Shown here piece by piece: positions 23,860-31,227 of a DNA stretch of 39,057 nucleotides. Under the pieces are notes generated by a model, which ran no database searches, was not told where the DNA came from, and saw nothing but the letters and a program-made list of their open reading frames with translations. How positions within the stretch are numbered: position 1 is the first letter of the stretch; every line of letters starts with the position of its first letter. Position numbers and translations under genes: made by a program. This stretch comes from DATEVL01 sp035471625 (lineage in GTDB: Bacteria; Chloroflexota; Anaerolineae; Anaerolineales; E44-bin32): positions 1 to 39,057 of the forward strand of contig DATIPT010000173.1 of the NCBI GenBank assembly GCA_035471625.1. The letters are read 5' to 3'.

Positions 23860-24579
23860 ATGTTCCTGATCCTTCTTGGACTGGGGATGATCATCCTTGG
23901 GGTCAGCTTGATGCGCCGCGGCGGCCAGACTGCACCCACGGCCGCCCGGACGGCTGCACCGCGGCGGGCCCCGGCCGCATCGGGAGGCAAGCCAATGGCG
24001 AAGCCAGTCTCCGGCAAGCCGGGTGGGTTCGCCGGCGCCCGCCTCGGGCAGAAGATCACCTACAACCACCCCGAGCGCGGTGGATTGACCGGGATCATCT
24101 TGGGGACCATCGAGTACACCGAGTTGTGGCAGCGGCGCAAGTCGCCGAGCGAACCCTGGGTTCCCACGGGGAATCGGTTCTTCGCCCACTGGCTCGGCGA
24201 CACCTTGCTCTATCAGTGGAAGGAGCGGCTTTTCTTGCTCGACTCGTATGACGCCATCACCGATGCCGAAATCTCCCAGCAGATCCTGCCGTCGGCCAAG
24301 GCCTTCGGCCAAAGCGACGAAACGGCCGAGGTGTCTTTCTCGTATCCGCCGGCGTCCTGGATGATCTTCGATATCGGCAAGTTCCGCGTTGATCGCGCCG
24401 AGGGGAACGGCCTGCGCCTCAACCCGGGCGCCGAGGGCCGGTTCCTCCACGCCCGGGGCGGCACCGGCAATGAGGGACATGTCCTGGTCGTGGAAGACTA
24501 TCTCGAAGGCGGCGGCGGGCAAGACACCGTCTGGCACGGCTGGCAACTCACCTGGGATGATTTGACCGCGATCCGTTGA
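23860..24579 (+). CDS. DUF4178 domain-containing membrane-anchored protein
   Basis: A 239-residue protein with an N-terminal membrane segment (1-18, FLILLGLGMIILGVSLM) and a positively charged, Ala/Pro-rich linker. A beta-rich domain follows, resembling DUF4178 (about 65-235: GQKITYNHPERGGLTGIILGT, WTEY-like EYTELWQRRK, LFLLDSYDAI). The function of DUF4178 is unknown to me. It lies eight bases after the WDSGG-repeat gene and 16 bases before a small membrane protein, so these three plus corA look like one transcript. Confidence 0.75.
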   Translation: MFLILLGLGMIILGVSLMRRGGQTAPTAARTAAPRRAPAASGGKPMAKPVSGKPGGFAGARLGQKITYNHPERGGLTGIILGTIEYTELWQRRKSPSEPWVPTGNRFFAHWLGDTLLYQWKERLFLLDSYDAITDAEISQQILPSAKAFGQSDETAEVSFSYPPASWMIFDIGKFRVDRAEGNGLRLNPGAEGRFLHARGGTGNEGHVLVVEDYLEGGGGQDTVWHGWQLTWDDLTAIR

Positions 24580-24595
24580 CGCAGGAGGAGACCGC

Positions 24596-24928
24596 ATGGG
24601 CAAAAACCGCGAATGGGTGATCGGGTTGGCGACGCTGGTCGGGGCTTTGGTCCTCGGCCAGATCATTGCCTACATCCTGGCGCCGGCCTCGTGGTCGATC
24701 TTTGTCGGCCGGCTGCCCGTAATCCTTTCCATGATCGCCTTCTGGGGGCCGGTGGTGGCGATCGTCGCCGCCGCCTTCGTTGTCATCACGATGCGCCTGC
24801 TCGGATTCGGATCGTTGGCGGAGATCCGCCAGGAGTCGGTCGAGCAGAACAACCCGGCGCCGGCGATCGTCTTCGTGGGGACGCTGATCGCCAGCCTGAT
24901 CTTCCTCGGCCTGGTCATCCGGACCTGA
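24596..24928 (+). CDS. Small membrane protein of unknown function
   Basis: A 110-residue protein with three hydrophobic segments (about 8-25, 32-62 and 88-107) separated by short loops, including FGSLAEIRQESVEQNN facing one side. The start ATG 24596 has GGAGGAG about eight bases upstream. No family is recognised. It is ten bases upstream of corA, within the DUF4178 operon. Confidence 0.7.
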   Translation: MGKNREWVIGLATLVGALVLGQIIAYILAPASWSIFVGRLPVILSMIAFWGPVVAIVAAAFVVITMRLLGFGSLAEIRQESVEQNNPAPAIVFVGTLIASLIFLGLVIRT

Positions 24929-24938
24929 TCCGGCGGCC

Positions 24939-25925
24939 GTGATCCGGCTCCTGTACCGCGACCGATCCGGCCGGGTCTTCAAGGATCCGCCGCTGGAGGA
25001 CCTCCCCCGGCTGCTGAAACGAGCCGGGGTGCTGGTTTGGCTGGACTTCATCAGCGAGCCGCCCGAGGTGTGTGAACCGATCCTGCACGACGTCTTCGGC
25101 TTCCATCCCTTGGCCGTGGATGATGCCCTGCGCGAGACCCATGTCCCGAAACTCGACGACTGGGGAGACTATCTCTATCTGGCGATCCATGCGGTGGGAT
25201 ACGATGCCGCAGCCGACGAGCCCCTGACGACTCATGAGTTCGATGCCTTCCTCGGGGCGAATCACCTCGTCACCCATCACGATGATCCGATCGAGGCGGT
25301 CGACCGAGTCTGGAACCGCATCGAGCGTGATGGCCGCTACCTTTCCGGCGGCGCCGACCATCTGTACTACACCCTGGCCGACGAGATCATTCTGGGCTAT
25401 CTCCGTCATGTCGAGCAGATCGACGAGACGATCGAGACATACGAGGACGCTGTCTTCGAGGGACCCTCGCCGCAAACCCTGGAGAAGGTCTTCGCCCTCA
25501 AGCGCGGTCTGCTCCACCTGCGGCGGATCGTCGGCCCGCAGCGGGAAGTCTTCAACCGACTGGCCCGGGACGACTTCCGGGTGATCGACAAGAAGGACCG
25601 GGTCTACTTTCGGGATGTCTACGATCACCTGGTCCGGCTGCACGACATCAACGAAAGCATGCGCGACCAGGTGACCTCCGTCCTGGAGATCTACCTCTCG
25701 GTCATCAACAATCGCATGAACGAGATCATGAAGACGCTGACGCTGATCACGACGATCTTCATGCCCGTCTCCTTTCTGGTCGGCTTTTTCGGGATGAACT
25801 ACTTCGCCGCGCCGATCCAGTTCGGGGTGTGGACCTCGTTGCCGTCGTTCGCCGCCACGCTGCTGATTCTCGTCCTGACCCCGCTTGGCTTCTACGTGTG
25901 GTTCCGCCGGCGGGCGTGGGTCTAG
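24939..25925 (+). CDS. corA: CorA-family divalent cation transporter
   Basis: A 328-residue channel-type transporter for Mg2+ (or Co2+/Ni2+). An N-terminal cytoplasmic alpha/beta domain, a long helical region (about 150-255) and two C-terminal membrane helices; the selectivity motif GMN is at 285-287 (GFFGMNYF). The C-terminus is basic (WFRRRAWV), as in the family. It starts at GTG 24939, ten bases after the preceding stop. Co-transcription with the DUF4178 gene hints at an envelope or ion-related role for that cluster, but this is inference. ZntB-like zinc efflux is an alternative within the family. Confidence 0.9.
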   Translation: MIRLLYRDRSGRVFKDPPLEDLPRLLKRAGVLVWLDFISEPPEVCEPILHDVFGFHPLAVDDALRETHVPKLDDWGDYLYLAIHAVGYDAAADEPLTTHEFDAFLGANHLVTHHDDPIEAVDRVWNRIERDGRYLSGGADHLYYTLADEIILGYLRHVEQIDETIETYEDAVFEGPSPQTLEKVFALKRGLLHLRRIVGPQREVFNRLARDDFRVIDKKDRVYFRDVYDHLVRLHDINESMRDQVTSVLEIYLSVINNRMNEIMKTLTLITTIFMPVSFLVGFFGMNYFAAPIQFGVWTSLPSFAATLLILVLTPLGFYVWFRRRAWV

Positions 25926-25935
25926 GCCGGCGCGG

Positions 25936-26640
25936 ATGTACGAACAATCGGCCCGCTGGTACGACAAGATCTACAGTTTCAAGGACTACGCCGCCGAGGC
26001 CGAGGCGCTCCGAGGCCTGTTGGAATCGCGCCGACCGGGCTTGCGGCGGATCCTGGACGTCGCCTGCGGGACCGGTGAGCATCTGCGCCATCTTCGGGAG
26101 CACTACCAGGTGGAGGGGGTCGATGCGAGCCCGGCGATGCTTGCGGTCGCCCGCGCCAAGCTGCCCGACGTGGGGTTCCATCAGGGCGACATGCGCACGC
26201 TTGATCTCGGGACGACATTCGACGCCGCGATTTGCATGTTCGGGGCGACGGGGCACCTGGAGGACGAGAGCGAACTGGCAGAGGCCGTCGGGCGCATCGC
26301 GCATCACCTGGAGCCGGGCGGTGTGTTGGTCGTCGAACCCTTCCTGACCCCGGAGGTCTTCCAGGAGGGCCGCGTCTCGGGACTGTTCGTCGATGAGCCG
26401 GAGCTCAAGCTGGCACGCATGTCGGTGGGCCGGCTCGAAGGGAGCAAGGCCGTCATCGACATGCATCATCTCGTGGCGACGCCGTCCGGAGTGCAGTCGT
26501 TCGTCGAGCCCTTGCGGATGACGCTCTTTCGGACCGAGGCCTACCAGGTGGCCATGGAAGGTGTCGGCCTTCAGGTCGAGTTTGATCCCGAGGGTCCGAT
26601 GGGCCGTGGCCTGTTCGTCGCCGTTCTGGCCTCCGGCTGA
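25936..26640 (+). CDS. Class I SAM-dependent methyltransferase
   Basis: A 234-residue soluble enzyme. Motif I ILDVACGTGEHL (39-50) binds S-adenosylmethionine; the acidic loop VEGVDASPAML follows, and the FDAAICMFGATGHL segment matches motif post-II. The N-terminus YEQSARWYDKIYSFKDY resembles small-molecule or ubiquinone/dTDP-sugar-type methyltransferases. Start ATG 25936, 11 bases after the corA stop. Its stop overlaps the next gene by one base (TGATG). Substrate not determinable. Confidence 0.85.
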   Translation: MYEQSARWYDKIYSFKDYAAEAEALRGLLESRRPGLRRILDVACGTGEHLRHLREHYQVEGVDASPAMLAVARAKLPDVGFHQGDMRTLDLGTTFDAAICMFGATGHLEDESELAEAVGRIAHHLEPGGVLVVEPFLTPEVFQEGRVSGLFVDEPELKLARMSVGRLEGSKAVIDMHHLVATPSGVQSFVEPLRMTLFRTEAYQVAMEGVGLQVEFDPEGPMGRGLFVAVLASG

Positions 26641-27536
26641 TGGGGAGCCCGCGTCGGCCCGTCCGCAACGACGAAGGCGCGATGAGCGCCTCCGAGTCCA
26701 ACCAGACCGTTCGTGAATTCCCGTTCCGCCACTGGCTCCAGCTACAGCGCGCCGGCCTGGCGCAGCGCCGAGGGCGCGACCGGTTCCGGCGCGAGGATTT
26801 CGCCGTCTTTCTTCACGACGTCGTCATCCCGGGACTGGGAAGGCCGTGGGACGGGCTGCGCATCGCGCACCTGACGGACCTGCACCTTGGGCAGTGGCTC
26901 TCCCCGTCGCGCCTGCACGGGGTCGTCGCCTGGACGAATGAGCTCAAGCCCGACCTGGTTGCGTTGACCGGCGACTACCTGTCGTACGACCTGGACGGCT
27001 CGGCGGCCGAGCTGGAGCGCGGGTTCTCAGCGCTGAGCGCCCCGGAGGGGGTGTTTGCCACCCTGGGGAACCACGATCACTGGGTTGGGGCTTCCCGCGT
27101 CCGAGCGATTCTGGAACGCAGCGGCATCCGTGAGATCCGCAACGACGTCGTCACGCTGAACCGCGACGGGGCTGGGCTTCATCTAGCCGGTGTGGATGAC
27201 GTCATGGTCGGCCAGGATCGCTTCGAGCAGGTCTTGGCGAATTTGCCGCCGGACGGACCGGCCGTTCTGCTGGCTCACGAACCGGACTTTGCCGACACCG
27301 CGGCGCGGGCCGGCCGCTTCGGCCTGCAACTCTCCGGGCATTCGCACGGCGGCCAGATCATCCTGCCTCGCTTCGGTCCGTTGATCCGTGGGCCCCACTT
27401 CTGGAAGTATCCGGTGGGACGGTATCAGGTTGGCGGGATGACCCTGTACACCAATCGCGGACTGGGCTCGAACATGTGGTGGTTGCGGATCAACTGCCCG
27501 CCGGAGATCGCCATTCTCACGCTGCGGTCGGGTTGA
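26640..27536 (+). CDS. Calcineurin-like metallophosphoesterase
   Basis: A 298-residue protein with the full metal-binding set: DLHLG (in IAHLTDLHLGQWL), GDY (LTGDYLSYD), GNHDHW, a histidine in LLAHEPDF and GHSHGGQ. The order and the SGHSHGGQIILP signature match the YaeI/YkuE-like group acting on phospholipid or cell-surface phosphodiesters, though members of this group vary. No N-terminal membrane helix is visible, unlike several relatives. I use ATG 26640, which overlaps the methyltransferase stop; ATG 26682, with GAAGG before it, would give 284 residues. A strong terminator follows. Confidence 0.85.
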   Translation: MGSPRRPVRNDEGAMSASESNQTVREFPFRHWLQLQRAGLAQRRGRDRFRREDFAVFLHDVVIPGLGRPWDGLRIAHLTDLHLGQWLSPSRLHGVVAWTNELKPDLVALTGDYLSYDLDGSAAELERGFSALSAPEGVFATLGNHDHWVGASRVRAILERSGIREIRNDVVTLNRDGAGLHLAGVDDVMVGQDRFEQVLANLPPDGPAVLLAHEPDFADTAARAGRFGLQLSGHSHGGQIILPRFGPLIRGPHFWKYPVGRYQVGGMTLYTNRGLGSNMWWLRINCPPEIAILTLRSG

Positions 27537-27560
27537 CGACGGATGTCGGGCGAAACCGAA

Positions 27561-27592
27561 CCGGGCCCGCCTCGACTTCGGGGCGGGCCCGG
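27561..27592. terminator. Bidirectional terminator
   Basis: A perfect 11-bp GC stem (CCGGGCCCGCC at 27561-27571 with 27582-27592) whose loop can pair further, flanked by T-rich tracts on both sides (GTTTCCGTTTCG downstream; GGTTCGGTTTCG on the other strand). It separates the convergent metallophosphoesterase and SIMPL genes. Confidence 0.8.
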
Positions 27593-27610
27593 CAGTTTCC
27601 GTTTCGGCGT

Positions 27611-28315
27611 CTACCGGAAGGCGTACGATACGGTGACGTTGACCACTACCAGACTGGTGCCAGCGGACACGGGTGGACCACCGCCACCGCCCACACCGAA
27701 GGCGGCCTCGCCGTAGTAGAACGGCGATGGGGGCGGAAGGAACGTCCCGGTGGAGATCGTGATCGGTTCCCCGAGCGTGAGTCCGAGCTCGGCAGCGATC
27801 TGCTCGGCCCGGGCCTCGGCGTCCGCCATGGCGGACGCCTGTGCGGCGGCCGCCTCATCACTCGAGTCCGAGATCGAGTAGCTAACCCCGTAGATGTTGG
27901 CGGCGCCGGCGTCGACGGCACCCTGTAGGAGTTCCGACAGCCGGTCGACCTGGCGAAGCTTGACCGTCAGGTTGTTGTCGACGAAGAAGGTGATACCCCC
28001 CGTCACCTGGCCGAAGCTGTCGTACTCGCGCTGTGGATAGACGCTGAAGTACGACGTCTGCATGTCGGCGTCGGCGACGCCGGCATCGCGGGCGGCTTGC
28101 AGGATGGCCGCGGCGATGGCGTTGTTCTCGGCCACGGCGGTCGTGACCTCGCGATCATTGGTCTGGACCCCGAGCGTGACTGTGACGACGTCGGGCGCGA
28201 CGGCGACCTCTCCGTGGCCTCCGACGGTGATGGACGGCGGGCTATCGGAGGCTGGGGCGCATCCGGCGAGCACCACGGCCGCCGCAACGAGGATCAGGAT
28301 GAGCGGTTTGCGCAT
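27611..28315 (-). CDS. SIMPL-domain (DUF541) lipoprotein, copy 1
   Basis: A 234-residue exported lipoprotein: signal peptide ending in LAGC (about residues 17-20), then a SIMPL domain (VGGHGEVAVAPDVVTVTLGVQTND... QREYDSFGQVTGGITFFVDNNLTVKLR... AEARAEQIAAELGLTLGEPITI). The C-terminus is Gly/Pro-rich with LVVVNVTVSYAF. SIMPL proteins form periplasmic oligomers of poorly known function. Start ATG 28315 has AAAGGAG seven bases upstream. It lies 13 bases after its paralogue and is co-transcribed with it. Confidence 0.85.
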   Translation of the reverse strand: MRKPLILILVAAAVVLAGCAPASDSPPSITVGGHGEVAVAPDVVTVTLGVQTNDREVTTAVAENNAIAAAILQAARDAGVADADMQTSYFSVYPQREYDSFGQVTGGITFFVDNNLTVKLRQVDRLSELLQGAVDAGAANIYGVSYSISDSSDEAAAAQASAMADAEARAEQIAAELGLTLGEPITISTGTFLPPPSPFYYGEAAFGVGGGGGPPVSAGTSLVVVNVTVSYAFR

Positions 28316-28328
28316 GGCCGGGCTCCTT

Positions 28329-29039
28329 TCAGCGGATGCCATACGTGACGTTCACGTTGACGGTGATCTCGAGCGTGCCGGGCGCCGTGGGGACGCCGGG
28401 GGCCACGCTGCCGGCCTCGGCCGCCGGGCGCACGCCGGGCATCGCCGATCCGGCGCTCTCGGTCACCGACTGAAGTGCGCCGAGGCTGACGCCGGCGATC
28501 GTCGCAAGCTGCTCGGCCTCGGCCTGCGCCTTGGACAGGGCCTCTTGCCGGGCCAGATCCTGGGCCTGGGATGGGTCCCCAAGGCCGTACGTCAGGCTCT
28601 GGATCGAGTTGGCGCCGGCGGCGAGGGCGTCGTCGAGCAACTGTCCGACCAGGCCGATATCACGTAGCCTCACGGTGACGGCGTTGTCGACCCAGTAGGT
28701 CACCTCATCGGTCGGCTGCCCGAACTCGTCGTAGCGGACCTGGGCCGAGACGTTGAAACTCGTCGTCTGGATGTCGTCCGGGGCGACGCCGATCGCCTCG
28801 ACGGCGGCAATCACCTTCTCGGTCGTGCGATTGTTCTCGGCCACCGTCGGGCCGACTTGCTTCCCGGTGGTCTGGACCCCCACGGTAATCGTGGCGATGT
28901 CTGGGACGACGACGGCGTGACCCTCTCCCGTGACCGAAAGGGTCCGGTCGGCGCCCCCGGTCCCCAGGGCGGCGCATCCGCCCAGGAACACCGCCAGGAG
29001 GATCCCCACCGGGAGCCTCCAAAGTCTTCCTTGGACCAT
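28329..29039 (-). CDS. SIMPL-domain (DUF541) lipoprotein, copy 2
   Basis: A 236-residue exported lipoprotein with signal peptide ending in LGGC and the same domain order as its neighbour (VTGEGHAVVVPDIATITVGVQTTGK... QVRYDEFGQPTDEVTYWVDNAVTVRLRD... AEAEQLATIAGVSLGALQSV... LEITVNVNVTYGI). The two are clear tandem paralogues, though diverged. The start ATG 29039 is chosen for GGAGGGAGAG upstream; the open frame to 29072 lacks a signal peptide. It is the first gene of the pair. Confidence 0.85.
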   Translation of the reverse strand: MVQGRLWRLPVGILLAVFLGGCAALGTGGADRTLSVTGEGHAVVVPDIATITVGVQTTGKQVGPTVAENNRTTEKVIAAVEAIGVAPDDIQTTSFNVSAQVRYDEFGQPTDEVTYWVDNAVTVRLRDIGLVGQLLDDALAAGANSIQSLTYGLGDPSQAQDLARQEALSKAQAEAEQLATIAGVSLGALQSVTESAGSAMPGVRPAAEAGSVAPGVPTAPGTLEITVNVNVTYGIR

Positions 29040-29096
29040 GGCTTCTCTCCCTCCCCGGCAGGCGGGGAACACATAGGTTGCGACCCTGCCGGATTG

Positions 29097-29102
29097 ATTT
29101 TA
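29097..29102 (-). promoter_or_regulatory. Extended -10 box of the SIMPL operon
   Basis: On the minus strand TGC-TAAAAT (TAAAAT 29102..29097) lies about 57 bases before ATG 29039. The -35 region is poor, as expected for an extended -10 promoter. Confidence 0.5.
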
Positions 29103-29176
29103 GCAGGGCCGTCACATTCATGACGCCATGCGTCTAGAGGAAGTTCCCCCCAGACCGGCCGCCGGCGGGGAATCGG

Positions 29177-29205
29177 GAGAGCCGGGGACGCCGACCCCGG
29201 CTCTC
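29177..29205. terminator. Perfect 11-bp hairpin in the divergent intergenic region
   Basis: GAGAGCCGGGG (29177-29187) pairs with 29195-29205 around a 7-base loop. No T-run follows on either strand, and no gene ends nearby, so terminator is only one reading; see the findings. Confidence 0.4.
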
Positions 29206-29379
29206 TGCTAAGGAGGAGAAGAAGAGATTCCGCCCTTCCGAGGCTAGCGTATCCGGCCGGCGGTTTTGGCGCTAGGCGCGCGGCCGACGGACTCCCTACG
29301 GAATCCCTACGCCGACGTCGGGGGCGATGAGGATCGGTACTGGGGTCCTGGGGCGCGACCGGGAGCGCGACCTGCGTGC

Positions 29380-29385
29380 TACAAT
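29380..29385 (+). promoter_or_regulatory. Extended -10 box of the LldP-type permease gene
   Basis: TGC-TACAAT (29380-29385), 73 bases before ATG 29459. No convincing -35. Confidence 0.5.
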
Positions 29386-29458
29386 CCGCCGGACGTCCTC
29401 CCGAAAGCACCTCCAGGCGTCGACCGGAGGACGTTCGGACCCGTTGAACGGGCCTTCG

Positions 29459-30997
29459 ATGCTGACCTCGTGGTTCCTCGCCGCCCTTCCGATCTTGCTG
29501 CTGATAGTCCTCATCCTCGGTTTCGGCTGGACGGCGGGGCGCGCCGGACCGGCGGGCTGGCTGGCGGCGGCGGCCGTGGCCTGGCTCGGCTTTGGGGCCG
29601 GGCGCGAAGTCCTTGCGGTGGCTCTCGGCAAGGCCTTCTTCCTGGCCCTGGACGTCTTGCTGATCGTCTGGGCGGCGTACCTGCTGTATCAAGTCGTCGA
29701 TGAGGCCGGCGGTGTGGCCACGCTCTCGCGTGCCCTGCCCGCGCTCACTCCCGATCGAGGCATGCAGGGCCTGCTCATCGCGTGGGCGTTCGCCTCGTTC
29801 CTCCAAGGTGTGGGCGGGTTTGGCGTGCCGGTCGTCGTGACCGCGCCGATCCTGGTCGGCCTCGGCTTCGGCCCGGTCGTCGCGGTTCTAGCGCCGTCCC
29901 TCGGGCATGCGTGGTCGGTGACATTTGGCTCGCTTGGCTCATCCTTTCAGGCCCTGGTCGCCGCCAGCGGCGTTCCGGGAACGGAGATGGCCGCGCCCTC
30001 GGCGATCCTGCTTGGGGTAGCCTGCCTGATCGGTGGCGGCATGGTGCTGCACGTCGTCGGCGGACGTCGGTCGCTGTTGGGGGTCGTGGCGCTGATGGGC
30101 GTGGTCATGGCTGGGGTCCAGTACGCCCTGGCCGTAGGTGGCCTGTGGTACATCGCTGGCTTCGGAGGAGGGCTGGCTGGCCTGGCGGTTGGGTTCGGAT
30201 TGGCTGTCGTCGGCGCGCGTCGCCGGAAAGCTGGACGTCCACCTTCGATGGTCTCGAACCGCGAGATCGCCCTGGCCCTCACGGGATACGCCCTGTTGAT
30301 CGTCATCACGCTTGCCGTCCAGTTCCTTGCGCCTCTGCGCGAGGTTCTGAGCACGCTCGTTGTGCAAGCGCAATTCCCGGCGGTGATGACCAAGGCCGGT
30401 GTCGCCACGCCGGCCGAGCCGGGGAAGGCCATCGTCGTGTTGCGGCATGCCGGAGCGATCCTGGTCTACAGCGCCATCCTGGCCTACCTCGTCCTGCGGC
30501 GGGCCGGTGCGATTCAGCCAGGAGCCGCGAGCGGCGTCATCGCCAAGACGGCCCGAGGGGTCCTGGGTTCAAGCCTGGCGATCGCTTCGATGACCTCGAT
30601 GGTGACGATCATGGCCCATGCCGGGATGACCGATATCCTGGCGCGGGGGTTGGCCGAGGTCTCCGGACGGGCGTTTCCGGTGATGGCGCCCTGGATCGGG
30701 GCCCTGGGGGCCTTTGTCAGCGGATCAAACACATCCTCCAACCTGCTCTTTGGGATGTTGCAGCGCCGGACCGCGGAATACCTGGCGATCGGGGTGGTGT
30801 GGATTCTCGCTGCCCAGACCGCCGGGGGCGCCCTCGGGTCGGTCCTCTCGCCGACGAAGGTCTCGGTCGGGGCTACGAGCGCCTCCGCCGAAGATCAGGA
30901 GAGCCGGATCCTGCGGCAGATCCTGCGCTATGCCGCTCCGCTGCTGCTCTTGCTGGGGGTTCTGACGGCACTGGTGGTCTGGGGAGTTGGGGGGTGA
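29459..30997 (+). CDS. L-lactate permease family transporter (LldP/LctP type)
   Basis: A 512-residue transporter with about 13 hydrophobic segments. Family signatures are QGVGGFGVPVVVTAPILVGLGF, LGHAWSVTFGSLGSSFQAL and FVSGSNTSSNLLFGMLQ. Members import lactate or glycolate with protons. I take ATG 29459 (MLTSWFLAALPILLL) as start; the open frame begins at 29327, but that stretch is hydrophilic and contains the -10 box. A neighbouring D-2-hydroxyacid dehydrogenase fits a 2-hydroxyacid substrate, but this is inference. Its stop overlaps the next small gene (GTGA). Confidence 0.85.
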   Translation: MLTSWFLAALPILLLIVLILGFGWTAGRAGPAGWLAAAAVAWLGFGAGREVLAVALGKAFFLALDVLLIVWAAYLLYQVVDEAGGVATLSRALPALTPDRGMQGLLIAWAFASFLQGVGGFGVPVVVTAPILVGLGFGPVVAVLAPSLGHAWSVTFGSLGSSFQALVAASGVPGTEMAAPSAILLGVACLIGGGMVLHVVGGRRSLLGVVALMGVVMAGVQYALAVGGLWYIAGFGGGLAGLAVGFGLAVVGARRRKAGRPPSMVSNREIALALTGYALLIVITLAVQFLAPLREVLSTLVVQAQFPAVMTKAGVATPAEPGKAIVVLRHAGAILVYSAILAYLVLRRAGAIQPGAASGVIAKTARGVLGSSLAIASMTSMVTIMAHAGMTDILARGLAEVSGRAFPVMAPWIGALGAFVSGSNTSSNLLFGMLQRRTAEYLAIGVVWILAAQTAGGALGSVLSPTKVSVGATSASAEDQESRILRQILRYAAPLLLLLGVLTALVVWGVGG

Positions 30998-31173
30998 ACG
31001 CGTCCGAGACGAAAGCCCTGCGCCGTCGACGGGTCCAGGCGGGTGCCCTCGCGATCATCCTGGTCGGCTCGGCGCTCGAAGCGCTGGCGGTCGGAGCCGG
31101 TCTTCCCGTTCTGCGCGACATCCTGCTCGTCGTCGTCGGCTCAGCGATGGCCGTCGTCACCGCGTTCGGCTAG
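30994..31173 (+). CDS. 59-residue membrane protein coupled to the permease
   Basis: Starts at GTG 30994, overlapping the permease TGA as GTGA. A basic N-terminus (KALRRRRVQAG) is followed by two hydrophobic segments (about 17-34 and 38-57). The overlap and topology suggest a real small membrane protein, perhaps an accessory piece of the transporter. No family is recognised. Confidence 0.55.
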   Translation: MNASETKALRRRRVQAGALAIILVGSALEALAVGAGLPVLRDILLVVVGSAMAVVTAFG

Positions 31174-31214
31174 GCCGCTTCGCCGACAGGGCGCACGGGC
31201 GACAGCGCGTGTTG

Positions 31215-31220
31215 TACAAT
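31215..31220 (+). promoter_or_regulatory. -10 box of the hydroxyacid dehydrogenase gene, leaderless layout
   Basis: TACAAT (31215-31220) ends seven bases before ATG 31228. The -35 region is weak. Confidence 0.55.
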
Positions 31221-31227
31221 CGCCGTC

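Larger units (their letters stand above)
29040..29458. other. Intergenic region of about 420 bases between divergent genes
   Basis: Holds the promoter of the SIMPL pair (near 29097), a strong hairpin (29177-29205), a purine-rich AAGGAGGAGAAGAAG tract (29210-29225) that would make a good ribosome site yet is followed by no credible gene, and an extended -10 box for the permease (29380-29385). No protein-coding frame here looks real. Confidence 0.6.

Noticed and set aside
21675..24059. Minus-strand open frame of almost 800 codons across murJ
   Set aside because: It covers murJ, the repeat gene and part of xseB in another register and is almost entirely Pro/Arg/Gly/Ala. A shadow caused by high third-position GC.
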